From assembly GCF_012939955.1 (NCBI RefSeq), contig NZ_SPMY01000029.1:28360-92359 (forward strand): 64,000 bases of DNA. Direction: 5' to 3'. The notes below the pieces were generated by a model. It made no database searches and was not told where the DNA came from. It worked only from the letters and a program-made list of their open reading frames with translations. Of this stretch, positions 1-8,958 are shown piece after piece. A program made the translations under genes and the position numbers. The stretch's first letter is position 1; every line of letters starts with the position of its first letter. This stretch comes from Candidatus Accumulibacter phosphatis. Its GTDB lineage: Bacteria > Pseudomonadota > Gammaproteobacteria > Burkholderiales > Rhodocyclaceae.

Positions 1-241
1 TCGCGTCATCGTCGCCATGCACCATCGCCAGCGCCAGCCCGTAGGCAGCAGTCACGCCGATCAGCGGCGCGCCGCGCACCTGCATGCTGCAAATCGCCTG
101 CGCCACTTCCTCCAGACTGGCCAGACGCAAGACGCGATACGCGTGCGGCAGCGCCGTCTGGTCGATGATCGCGACCGCGTCGGCATTTGCCAGCGGCCAG
201 ATCGTTCTTGTCGGCGTGCCATCAACTCTCATGGCCGCCAT
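1..241 (-). CDS. mtnA: S-methyl-5-thioribose-1-phosphate isomerase, N-terminal part (cut by window edge)
   Basis: MtnA isomerises methylthioribose-1-phosphate to methylthioribulose-1-phosphate in the methionine salvage pathway (cytoplasmic). Only the first ~80 residues are in the window. The translation carries the family hallmarks: RTIWPL near the start, then IIDQTALPH and the strongly conserved MQVRGAPLIGVTAAYG block. Two in-frame ATGs exist, at 241 (MAAMRV) and 232 (MRVDGTP). The second matches the usual family start better, but neither has a clear Shine-Dalgarno sequence. The reading frame is intact to the window edge. Confidence 0.85.
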   Translation of the reverse strand, partial: MAAMRVDGTPTRTIWPLANADAVAIIDQTALPHAYRVLRLASLEEVAQAICSMQVRGAPLIGVTAAYGLALAMVHGDDDA

Positions 242-337
242 TCTAGCAGTGCGACCAGGCTTGCCGAAGGATGCGAGCGACGATCAGCGCTCGCCGCAGA
301 CCCCGGCGCTGTTCAGTTTTGCTATTCTCTGCGCGCT

Positions 338-462
338 TAATGTGAAAGTCGCGCCAGCGACTCACGAAACTTCCTTCTCCCTCGCGGGAGAAGGGTCAGG
401 GGAAGAGGGGAAACAGTCATGGCTGTCATCATCAGGGGCGTCTCGATGTGTCATGACCGTTA
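338..462 (+). repeat. Dispersed multi-hairpin repeat, family A, copy 1
   Basis: About 125 bp beginning TAATGTGAAAGTCGCG and ending GTCATGACCGTTA. It contains three successive inverted repeats: a short AGTCGC/GCGACT-type stem (imperfect here), a CTTCTCCC/GGGAGAAG stem with a small loop, and outer GTCATG/CATGAC arms. Near-identical copies occur at 10719-10842 (inverted), 26878-27080 and 55731-55836 (inverted). No ORF is conserved between copies, so this is a structured non-coding repeat of MITE or REP type. It lies between the mtnA start and the DUF3617 gene. Confidence 0.85.
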
Positions 463-493
463 GCAGCCCACCCGATTACCGATGAGGACCTCC

Positions 494-1063
494 ATGACAC
501 GCTTCACCGCCGCCATCACCCGCCGCCGCAGCCCTTCCCTACTCCTTTTTGCGCTGGCGGCATGCAGCCTGAGCAGCCCCCTGCACGCCGCCAGCGGCGA
601 GCTGCCGAAACGCAAACCCGGCCTGTGGGAGCTCAACACGCGCATGGAAGGCATGCCATCGATCGGCGCGATGCAGCAATGCATCGACCGCGAGAGCGAC
701 GACCTGATGATGCAGCAGGCGCAGAAGGAAAAACACAAGTGCAGCGTCCTGGACGTCAAGACACAGGGCAACAAGGCCAGCGTGCACGCGGTATGCAAGA
801 TCGAGGGCAGCACCGCGACGACCGACGCGACTTTCGTCGGCTCTTTCGACGTCGCCTACAAAGGTAACATGCATACCCGCTTCAGCCCGCCGCTGCACGG
901 CATCAGCGAATCGAAAGCGACCCTCGACGCGCGCTGGATCGGCCCCTGCAAGCCGGGTCAGAAGCCGGGAGACATCAGCATGCCGACCATCGGCGGCATG
1001 GACATCAACGAGATGATGAAGGACCCGCGCGTTCGGGAACTGATGAAACAGCAGCAGCGGTAA
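494..1063 (+). CDS. DUF3617 family exported protein
   Basis: A ~189-residue protein of unknown function. The N-terminus is a signal peptide: basic residues (TRRRS), a hydrophobic stretch LLLFALAACS, then LHAASGE. A lipobox-like AAC is present, so it may be a lipoprotein. After processing comes KRKPGLWELNT, the 'PGLWE' opening typical of DUF3617, followed by conserved cysteines (QQCIDRE, HKCSVLD, AVCKIEG, GPCKPG). DUF3617 proteins are predicted periplasmic with no established activity. The ATG at 494 is chosen because AGGA sits five bases upstream; an in-frame ATG at 482 is the alternative. Confidence 0.8.
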   Translation: MTRFTAAITRRRSPSLLLFALAACSLSSPLHAASGELPKRKPGLWELNTRMEGMPSIGAMQQCIDRESDDLMMQQAQKEKHKCSVLDVKTQGNKASVHAVCKIEGSTATTDATFVGSFDVAYKGNMHTRFSPPLHGISESKATLDARWIGPCKPGQKPGDISMPTIGGMDINEMMKDPRVRELMKQQQR

Positions 1064-1076
1064 GTCCGGCGGCAGC

Positions 1077-1122
1077 GCTGGAGCGCTGGAGCGCTGCAGC
1101 GGTGGAGCGGTGGAGCGGGCCC
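1077..1122. repeat. Short degenerate tandem repeat (GGAGCGCT / GGAGCGGT units)
   Basis: Directly after the DUF3617 stop, five or so 8-9 bp units of the form (t)ggagcg(c/g)t follow one another, giving GC-rich palindromic character. It lies between two convergent genes. It could act as a weak transcription barrier, but no U-tract is visible. Confidence 0.4.
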
Positions 1123-1176
1123 CCGCTCGGCTCGCGCGACACGTCCGTGCGTGGCGGCGAGCGACCGGATCAGCGC

Positions 1177-3530
1177 TCAGCGGTTTTCCAGACGGTTGTA
1201 GTCGAGCAGGCCGGAGCCGATCGGCGAAAACTGCAGGTGCGCTTCCTGCAGCTCGTCGCTGGCCTGCCAGAACTGCGGGTTGCTGCGGCGAACGACGTAG
1301 CGATCGGCCAGCGCGCGGTAGTCCTCTTCCGCCGACAAGCTGCCGATGGCCGCCGCCAGGGCCTTGATTTCCGAGCGTTGCAGGCGATAGATGGCGCTCG
1401 GGTAGGCGCCGATGAAACCTGGCACGACGGTCATCGTATTCTCGGCCGGCGCTAGCTCACGGCCTTCGCGAAGCAGGCTGGAGACACTGAGGTGGCCGGT
1501 ATTGCGCAACAGCGTGAAGTAACGCGGCGCCCGCGGCGGATCCTCGAGACGCACGGAGACCATCTCGGGAAACCACGACAGGGCAGCACCGCGCGCACTG
1601 GCCAGCGTCGCGAGATCCTTGCGCAAGGCGGCGTCGCTCACTTGCGCAAGCTCGTATTCGCGGTTCAGCACCGGCGCCACTCGTTTCTGGAGCAGCGTGT
1701 ACAGTTCGCGCTGCGCATCCTTGCTGCGATAAGAGATGCCGCTGTGGCCGTCGAAACTGGCGAGTTTTCCGTACACGTGGTTCTTCACTTCCTGGCTGGC
1801 ACCGCGATACCAGTAGTCACTCACCTTCTTGCGCTCATCCCGGGGCAGAAAAGTGAGAAAGTTAAACTCGCCTTCCATGCGCAGGAAGTCCATGTACATC
1901 CGCGACAGCAACTGGTGGCCGACGTTGCCATAGACGTCGTAACCGGCGACCAGCAGGTAGTGGATGCGCTCGAGCAGGCCGTAGCCGATCACCCACGTCG
2001 TCTTCGGAGGCCCGCCGACCAGACCCTTGACCACCGAGGCGTTGTCGAAGTGGCGGAAAATGGTCAGTGCCGCGTTCGGGTTATTGCCGTCGCCGTTCCA
2101 TATCCACTCTGGATTCGGGCCCTTGTTGGTCGCCGCGTAGCGATCGAGGAACTGCGACTTGGCCTGCAGATACTCGCCCTGCAGTTTGGCGTACTTGCGC
2201 CACGGACCGATGATCCCGGCATCACTTCCCTGTGCCGCCGGCAAGGCCAGCAGACTGGATTCGCGCGACAGGAACTCGCCGGCCTGGTCCTGCAGATCGG
2301 CGTCGGCGAGGAAGAACACCCAGAAACGATCCTCGATCACGTTCAGGGCCACCTGGCCACGACAGACCGGTCCCTTGATGAAGTTCATGATCGTGAATTG
2401 CGCCTCGTCGAGCATGAACTGATAGCGTGTCGAGGTGGGCAGGGCCTGGAAAGTCACGAAGGGATTGGAAGCCACTTTCAGCTCGTAGGACGGCAGTTCG
2501 CTGACCGTGTACTCGGCCGCAATGAACAGCTCCCGCCAGCGCTGCATGCGCTTCGCGCCGAGCGCATAAGGCAGATGCGTCTTGTCGACAATCGTCTCGC
2601 GTTCGCGATCGAGGCGGTAGTAAACGCGCTCGACGCCGGGGGTCGTCATAGGGCCGGCGGCTGGCAATGAGGTCGATCGGCTGGCCCGGCGGCGTCCGCG
2701 ACCTGACCATCCGGAAGTAGTGATGCACCGCATCGTCGTCGAAGTACAGATGCGCCAGGAAAAGATGTTCGTAGATGTAGCGGCTGGCCAGGCGCTGCTT
2801 GAGCGAGTCGCCATTCAGGAACACCTCCCAGTCGGCGACCTGCTGCTCAATCGCTGCCGGCAGCGGTGGCAGCCCTTCGAATGGCGCGCCCAGTTCGAGC
2901 CAGCGGCTCAGGGTGGCCATCTCGGCTTCGTTCAGGCCGGGCAGACCAAAGGGCATTCCCCAGAGGGGATTCTTGCGCTCGAAAGCCGCGTAGTCGTCAA
3001 TGCGCGGGCATTGCTGTTCCCGGTCGAGCGAAAAATCGAAAGCCTCCGGCAGGATGGCCGTGTCCGGCAAGGGGTGATCCTGCTTGAGCTTCAGCGCCCG
3101 ATACATCACGCTCGCCGCCAGATTCGCCGCCGGCGTCTGTTCACGCTCGTTGAGCACCGCCGCGAAGCCTTTGTCGCGCCATTGCGAGGCCGTCTGCGCA
3201 TCAGTGAACAAGCGCGTCAACGGCGCTTCGTCCAGGCGCCCGCTGTCGTAGACCAGCTCCTTGCTGGTGCCCCGGGCAATGCCCTCCCAGGCCGTGAACT
3301 TGAGCTGGCAGGGCGCGTCGTAACAGGCGTGGCAAACCACGCAGCGCTGTTCAAGGATCGGCTGCACGTCGCGACGATACGAGAATCCGGCCGGCGGCAT
3401 GGCCGGCACATCGAAGCGCGCCGGATCCGCTGCGCCGTAGTCCTCGTTGAGCGTGTGCCGGGTAATTGCGGCGCAGCCGCTGAGCACGACGATGAGCAGG
3501 AGCAGCGCTTGCCTGTTGATGATCATGAGC
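1177..3530 (-). CDS. cti: Fatty acid cis/trans isomerase (one frameshift)
   Basis: Cti is a periplasmic haem protein that converts cis- to trans-unsaturated membrane fatty acids under solvent or heat stress. The reconstructed product (~784 aa) starts with a lipoprotein-type signal (ALLLLIVVLSGCAA), then carries the c-type haem motif in RCVVCHACYDAPCQLKF near residue 65. The family block PIDLIASRRPYDDP and a long conserved C-terminal domain follow. The frame is broken in the G run 2638-2642: PYDDP ends one frame and GVERVYYRLDRE continues in the next, so one extra base is the cause. I chose the ATG at 3530 because GGA lies eight bases upstream; 3536 is possible. The gene is monocistronic and convergent with the DUF3617 gene. 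Confidence 0.88.
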
Positions 3531-3813
3531 ATTTTCCAGAGTTGTTGCGCCGCGCGGGCGAGTGCGCGCCGGTGGCCGACACCGGCAAAGCGTGAAGCAT
3601 ACCCACTCTGAGGCTCGCTGCGCCAGTCCCCGGCTTGCCATCCCGGGCCACTTGTCTGCCCGATCAGCGGCGCGGCCGCGCGGGCAGCGACCTGATCGCC
3701 ACCTGCAGCACTCACCCAGCCTGCCGCGCCATGCCCGGCGGCGAGTGCGACGAACGCGACGAACGCGACGAACGCGACGCCAATGACGGGCGTGCGCCTT
3801 CTGCCGCCCGCCC

Positions 3814-3947
3814 GTCATTGCGAGGAGGCGCAGCCGACGCGGCAATCCAGTTCCATCCTCTCACTATTTCCCGCCGCATCGACATCTTGACCACGCGAAA
3901 AGCCAAACCTCTGGATTGCCGCGTCGGCTTCGCCTCCTCGCAATGAC
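3814..3947 (+). repeat. 134-bp element with long terminal inverted repeats, family B, copy 1
   Basis: The element runs from GTCATTGCGAGGAGGCGCAG to CTCCTCGCAATGAC. Its ends form a ~37-bp inverted repeat with one mismatch (gtcattgcgaggaggcg ... cgcctcctcgcaatgac) around a ~60-bp unique centre. A second copy of the same length, fully inverted including its centre, lies at 9407-9540. There is no transposase, which suits a MITE-like or REP-derived unit. The two copies bracket the 4-9 kb accessory genes. Short tracts of 'acgaacgcgacga' repeats lie just upstream (3748-3780). Confidence 0.85.
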
Positions 3948-4066
3948 GGAGCGTGGGAGATGACGGAGCGTGGGAAATGCATGCCGAAAGTCTCCTGCCC
4001 CGACGCGCATCAGACTATCGTCGCGTCGCCAGCCTGCGAAGCGCGTGCGCGACGCTTCATGCTCAA

Positions 4067-4560
4067 TGCGCAAGCCCCTTTGCTCGATCCGCAAGCCCCT
4101 GTGATCTTCCGGCAAGCCTTTGATCCGCGCTCGTCAGCCCGCTGAGTGCTACAGCGAAGCATTTGTTTTTAACGGAGCCACGGAGAACTGCCCCGGCAAG
4201 GCTCCGAGCTTCCAGGGCAAGGCTCTGCGCTACCCCGGCAAGGAAAAAAAGCCATTCCCGCCAGTCTTTTTGCTGGGCGCGCAAAGCATCGAGGTTTGCA
4301 CGGCAAGGCTTTGATTCGTCCTCGCGAAGCGCAAAGCCTTGCGCGCGAGTTCGCGAAGCTTGTACTAAGCGCCGTTTTTCAGCTCGATCGAAGCGCGGCG
4401 CTTTGCGCGCAAGGCTTTTTTCCTTGCGGCGAAGCCTTTGTTGCTTGCACAGGGCAGTTCAGAGGCTTGTAGCGACAAATCGGAGGCTCGCCGTCGCAGC
4501 TCGGAGCCTTGCGCCTGAAGCTCCGAGCCTTGCGCGCCGAGCGAGATGCCTGTCGCGGCA
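4067..4560. repeat. Degenerate ~21-bp tandem array (about two dozen units)
   Basis: From 4067 to the stop of the next gene the sequence can be cut into roughly 24 consecutive ~21-base blocks, each with a version of GCAAGGCT(C/T)... or its drifted form (for example gcgcaaggctcggagcttcag read on the minus strand). Seven-residue repeats therefore appear in more than one frame. The minus strand gives AQGSELQ AQGSELR RRASDLS LQASELP, a coiled-coil-like heptad. The plus frame stays open over most of the array. No start or ribosome site marks it as a gene, so it may be a decayed coiled-coil coding region or a minisatellite. Units are too short and uneven for CRISPR. Confidence 0.65.
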
Positions 4561-4561
4561 C

Positions 4562-5029
4562 TCAGGCAGCGGCGCCCGAACTCGGTTGAAGCTTGCGCCT
4601 GTAGCGACCGGCCATCGCTTCCTTCAAGGCATCGAGCCCGGCGCCCTTGCCGAAGACCTTGGCCAGCGCATAACCCTCGAGCGCGGCGGTGAGGATGTCG
4701 CTACCGAGCGCCATTTCGGTGTCGTCGGCCTTGCTCACCAGCTGCCGCAGGTTGGCGAGATGCGGTCGCAAGAGATCGAGGTTGTGGAGATCGCGCTCGG
4801 CTTCGGCAAGATCGAGTTCCGGCGGGATGATCTGCTTGTTCTGCGCCAGGACGATCAGCGCCTGTCGGCAAAAGGCTTCGGACTTGTCGCCCATCTTGGT
4901 CAGGCTGCGCCGCTGGTCGACCGAGAGCTCGATCAGGCCGCCGAGTTTCTCTTGCAGGGTCGTGATCGCGGCGGCAATCGCCGCCAGGTCGTCGGGGCCG
5001 ATATTCAACGCTACGAGGTTTTGGCTCAT
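4562..5029 (-). CDS. Conserved hypothetical protein, all-helical, 155 aa
   Basis: I do not recognise a named family with confidence. The 155-residue product is soluble and predicted mostly helical. Its central block QRRSLTKMGDKSEAFCRQAL is followed by VLAQN and a C-terminal basic tail YRRKLQPSSGAAA. It looks like a widespread but uncharacterised small bacterial protein. The start is well supported by AAGGAG nine bases before the ATG. The gene reads into the 21-bp tandem array: a GTG follows the TGA directly in the same frame, and 60 further codons stay open. The two may once have been joined. Confidence 0.7.
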   Translation of the reverse strand: MSQNLVALNIGPDDLAAIAAAITTLQEKLGGLIELSVDQRRSLTKMGDKSEAFCRQALIVLAQNKQIIPPELDLAEAERDLHNLDLLRPHLANLRQLVSKADDTEMALGSDILTAALEGYALAKVFGKGAGLDALKEAMAGRYRRKLQPSSGAAA

Positions 5030-5660
5030 GAGTATTTTCTCCTTGATACAAAGAGAAAAATCAACGGCGCGCCGGCAGTATCCCGCGCTCGGAGTAGGGA
5101 CGTCAATAGGCTGTGGTCGGCTGCGCCGCGGCGCGGCACGGCGGACGTGCTGTCCAGCGCGGCAAAGCGCCGCGTCGTGCCTCGAATCGGACGGTCCTCA
5201 TTTGCCCGGCCGCCGCAGCGAATGGAGTAGCTAAGCGCCATCTACTGGCTCCAACGATTCCAAATTGACCCGGCCGGACGGCCGCCCGTCACCCCCCGCT
5301 TGCTTGTCGATGACCGCTTTGTAGTACGATCACCGGGCGGCGTCTTTCGGCCAACAGCCGTCGCTCGATGATTCTGGTAAGCGGCCTTCCGAGGGACTGC
5401 TGTACCTCGTAACCTGCCGGAAGGCCAATTCACACAACTCGGCCGAAGCGGTGAGTGGTGCCTTTGGCAATAGGTGCCAGCTTAAAGGCGGGCACCTGCC
5501 GCTGACAGGGCTAGCCGGCGTAATAGCGCATCCGACACTGACGAGTAGCATATACTAGGGCCCGCCTTCCACTGTTCGATCGGGAAAAGTGGGAAGTGCG
5601 CACCGTTTGCCTCAACATGACCAGCAAAGAAGAACACTGGCGCGAGAAACTCCCATACGC
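5030..5660. other. Intergenic region upstream of the PP2C gene
   Basis: About 630 bases with no convincing gene. The first 200 bases are GC-rich with palindromic stretches (gcgccgcggcgcgg). After ~5240 the composition drifts toward that of the A+T-richer module downstream. A -10-like TATACT at 5548-5553 lies ~110 bases before the phosphatase ATG, without a good -35. Small ORFs on both strands look random. Confidence 0.4.
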
Positions 5661-6815
5661 ATGAACACAATTCCTTCGCTGATTCAAGACCAGCTAACAA
5701 CTTGGCTTCTACGTAGGACTCCAGCCAACGGGGTTCGACGGGTTGCATCGCTCTCTGCAGCCCTCGCGAGTGATGTGGGCAATGTTCGTGAAGGCAATCA
5801 AGATCGACTAGCCGCTGTACGAGGTAGAGATCAGCACGGGAGCGAGTACGCTCTCGTTGCGGTAGCCGATGGGATTGGTGGAATGCATGATGGTGGCACT
5901 TGCGCCGCCATGACAGTAGGCGCGTTTATTGCCACAGTAGATCGGCTCGCACAAAACGGTGACCAAAGCCAGCGCCCAGAGGATTGGCTTCGTGAAGGGG
6001 CTCATGCTGCGAATGCCGCGGTGTATTCAAAATTTCGCGCGAGCGGCGGCTCAACTCTGGTCGCAATATTGATCCGCCCTGAAACACGCCCGTACTGGCT
6101 GAGTATCGGTGACAGTCGTGTTTACTGCATGGATGACAGAACGCTAAGGCAAACGTCGATTGACGACACAATCGCAGGTCAGCTTGGCAAAAGTCCAGAG
6201 GACGTGGGCGAACAATCGCGACTGCTCCAATTCGTTGGCATGGGTGCCGACCTTGAACCTCACATTGCAAGACTTGATGCGAAATCAGTGGAAGCGGTAA
6301 TGCTAACCACCGATGGAATTCACTATCTCTCCCATAGTCCCGGTTGGCTGGGGCAGATTATTCGCCACTCGCCCGATCCTGGTGTATGCGTAAAACGTCT
6401 TCTCGACCTTGCAAAGTGGTGTGGCGGCCCCGACAATGCTACGGTCGCGATGATCACCTTGCCGGTAGACCTGAAGGCCGAAGCTATACCCGGCTATCCT
6501 TGCTTGGAGATTTGGGATGCTTACGGAGAGTTGCAAATTATCAGCGCGCCACTCTCGCATGCGCCCTCAAGATACATGCCAAACACGACCCCTCTTTGCA
6601 GATCAAAACCCGTTCCTGGCATGCCTCCAATTGTTGGGTTGGGGCCTGTCATTGACGAGCAAGCCACCTCACCCACACCTGAACAGACTAAGCTCCGTCG
6701 CAGCAGGGCTCCCCGCAAGCCCAAGAAGCCCACTGAAGAACGTAGTAACGACAAACCGGACGAACCCCAACTTCCCCAGCTACACATGGATTTTCCAGCC
6801 AAGTCTGACGAATAA
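5661..6815 (+). CDS. PP2C-family Ser/Thr protein phosphatase
   Basis: A metal-dependent (PPM/PP2C) phosphatase, presumably removing phosphate from targets of the two kinases encoded next. All core motifs are visible: GNVREGNQD (motif I), VADGIGG (metal-binding DG), GGSTLVAI, IGDSRVY, TTDGIH and GGPDNATV. The catalytic domain covers roughly residues 30-260. The last ~110 residues form a basic, proline-rich, low-complexity tail (RRSRAPRKPKKPTEERS) ending in a short motif PQLHMDFP. No membrane segment is seen. The start at 5661 removes an unlikely upstream extension. It is 14 bases before kinase 1 and clearly co-transcribed. Codon use is more A+T-rich than in flanking genes, suggesting acquisition. 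Confidence 0.85.
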   Translation: MNTIPSLIQDQLTTWLLRRTPANGVRRVASLSAALASDVGNVREGNQDRLAAVRGRDQHGSEYALVAVADGIGGMHDGGTCAAMTVGAFIATVDRLAQNGDQSQRPEDWLREGAHAANAAVYSKFRASGGSTLVAILIRPETRPYWLSIGDSRVYCMDDRTLRQTSIDDTIAGQLGKSPEDVGEQSRLLQFVGMGADLEPHIARLDAKSVEAVMLTTDGIHYLSHSPGWLGQIIRHSPDPGVCVKRLLDLAKWCGGPDNATVAMITLPVDLKAEAIPGYPCLEIWDAYGELQIISAPLSHAPSRYMPNTTPLCRSKPVPGMPPIVGLGPVIDEQATSPTPEQTKLRRSRAPRKPKKPTEERSNDKPDEPQLPQLHMDFPAKSDE

Positions 6816-6829
6816 GAGCCCCCAAAAGA

Positions 6830-7880
6830 ATGATTGCTGATCGTTATGAAGTTGTGGGAGCATCTTTTATAGGAGGCATGGCCGCTGTTTGGCCGTGCTA
6901 TGACACGATCCTTGAAAGAAGAGTCGCGATTAAGGTGATGCCTGGCAGTGCCGAAAAACGTCGGATACGCGACGAACTCTGCGCGCTGTTGAAAATGCGT
7001 TCGAATCATGTCGTTCAAGTCTACGACGTATTGAACCTCAATAATGACTTGGCCATTGTCCAAGAATTTATTGAAGGTCAGGATCTGTTCGATGACGACT
7101 TAGCTCCGAATAACGAGAATGAGTACTTGAAGCTGCTTTGGCAGATAGCGTCCGGAATAGCCAACATCCACGATCTTGGCGTCATTCACCGTGACATAAA
7201 ACCCGGCAACATGAAGATCGACCCCGAAGGGGTTGTCAAAATTTTTGACTTTGGATTGGCTCGGGATGAGGGTCCGAGTGCTGCAACGCTTGGTTTTGTT
7301 GGAACTCCAGGCTTCGCGGCGCCGGAGCTGTACAGCCATCACGTCACCTTTACTGCTGCGGTGGATATTTACGCATTCGGAGCGACTGCTCTTTTTTTTA
7401 GGTCTTCGAGATCTCCCCCTACATCTTAAATGCCACCCCCCGGTGCTTTCGGATGAAGATTGTTTTTCAATGCTGCCGTTTAAGATTGGTAAAGACATAA
7501 TGGCGACTTTGAATGCTTGCCTTGAGCCAGATCCCTCAAACCGACCTGCCATGGGCGACGTTAGGGATTTGCTTGCCAAGCACTTGCTGTGCAACAGGCA
7601 TAGAGCATTAGTCGTGTTTAATAAAAATGCTTCGTATCTCGATGCAACCCGGCCGAGGGTGGACCTTCGGCTTTCCTCGATTGGCGAGATTGGAATTCGC
7701 TACGATGGATTTCATTTCTTGGTCGATAGCGTCAGCGGTGAGGCTTTCATTAACAACACTACTGTGGCAGCGGGAGATCGCTTACCTGGTGCCTGTGTTG
7801 TAGCGTTAGGTGCTCCAGAACGAAAAGCCGACCGCAAGTACATCACATTCGACTTGTCTCACCCGGAGATCGTACTGTGA
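6830..7880 (+). CDS. Ser/Thr protein kinase with C-terminal FHA-like domain (one frameshift)
   Basis: Reconstructed 349-residue kinase. The Gly-rich loop is degenerate (GASFIGGMAAV, residues 10-20). The catalytic set is intact: K35 in VAIKV, HRDIKPGN at 120-127, DFG at 140-142 and TPGFAAPE in the activation segment. The kinase fold ends near residue 250. The last ~80 residues (LSSIGEIGIRYDGFHFLV, GEAFINNTTVAAGDRLPG, ITFDLSHPEI) resemble the second half of an FHA domain, a phosphothreonine-reading module, though the classic GR and SxxH signatures are not obvious. The frame breaks in the T8 run 7392-7399. Removing one T gives ALFLGLRD and restores the kinase. The stop overlaps the next gene (GTGA). 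Confidence 0.8.
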
Positions 7881-8958
7881 CAGGCCCCTTGAAAGATGGC
7901 GATATTATTGGTAATCGTTATGAAATTATTCGATACGTTGGTGAGGGTGGCATGCAGTATGTATATCAAGCTAGGGATCGAGTGACTGAGCGGCTTGTTG
8001 CGCTAAAAACCCCGAAAAACAGCTCGGCAACTAAGCGTTTCAGGAGAAGTGCCATAGTTGCTGCGAAGGTGAATCATCCGAATGTCGCAAAGACTCTTGA
8101 CTATCTCAAGACCGATTCCCAGCGGTTCTTAGTGGAGGAATTCATCGAGGGCAGTGATCTGAAAGGAGCACTTCTTCAAGAGACGGCGTTTTTTAGATCC
8201 CTATCTGGTAGCAAAAGTACTCCATCATCTTGCAAAAGGTGTAGCCGCAGCCCATCACGCTGGGGTGATACACCGCGACCTAAAGCCGACAAATATCATG
8301 GTGATGGGTGGCTATTCTTTGCATGAACTAAAAGTCACCGACTTCGGCATTGCCAAGATGGCTGGAGAGGAGTTCAAAGAGGCCGTCGAAGGTGGTGATG
8401 CCACCATGTCTATGTCGCAAACTATGGTAGGGGCGCTTCCTTACATGGCCCCCGAAGCTATTGAAGACCCGTACGCAGTGGGCTCACCTGCGGATATCTG
8501 GTCAATTGGAGCGATGATGTACCAACTCCTTTGTGGCCAATACCCTTTCGGCCAAGGTTTAAGGGCGGTTCCTAAAATTATGGATGCAGAACTCCCTGAG
8601 ACGCCTGACTTCCTCTTCGCAAATCCTCAATTTGCCCCTCTTGCGAGGGAGATACTTAATATCGTCTTTTCGTGCTTAAAGAAGAACCCTGCGGAGCGGC
8701 CGACTGCAGACCAACTAGTCGAGAAGTGCAGCAGTCTCTGTTACACCTTATCGCCAAGACGCAAAGGGGTTGTGACTGACTTCCGACACGGTGCTTGGGG
8801 GTTCATCAGCACCCATGGAAGTAGCGTCTTTTTTTCATCGTGAATGTGTTTACGGACCGATGCCTATGGTTGGGGACCCAGTCCTTTTCGCCAGCTACGA
8901 CGGTGGAGGTGCTGACCGAGCGCTACCGGTGGTAAAGCTGGCCGGCGCACCAACCTAA
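7877..8958 (+). CDS. Ser/Thr protein kinase with C-terminal cold-shock-like domain (two frameshifts)
   Basis: Reconstructed 359-residue kinase starting at GTG 7877, which overlaps the stop of kinase 1. Motifs: VGEGGMQYVYQA glycine loop (21-32), K44 in VALK, HRDLKPTN, VTDFGIAK, APE and ADIWSIGAMMYQLL. After ~residue 290 comes a cold-shock-type domain. RKGVVTDFRHGAWGFIS matches the RNP1 strand (KGFGFI in CspA), SSVFFHRE matches RNP2 (VFVH), then VGDPVLFASYD. Two T runs are over-long: 8189-8194 (hides LDPYLVAK and the HRD helix) and 8829-8835 (hides the end of the cold-shock domain). Deleting one T in each yields one continuous protein to the TAA at 8958. It would couple kinase signalling to nucleic-acid binding; that role is inference. 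Confidence 0.8.

Noticed and set aside
4067..4560. CRISPR array
   Set aside because: The repeated unit is ~21 bases with no constant repeat/unique spacer alternation, and there are no cas genes.
5661..8958. Type VI secretion PppA/PpkA/Fha regulatory set
   Set aside because: No T6SS structural genes are near, and the kinase tails and gene order differ from PpkA-PppA.
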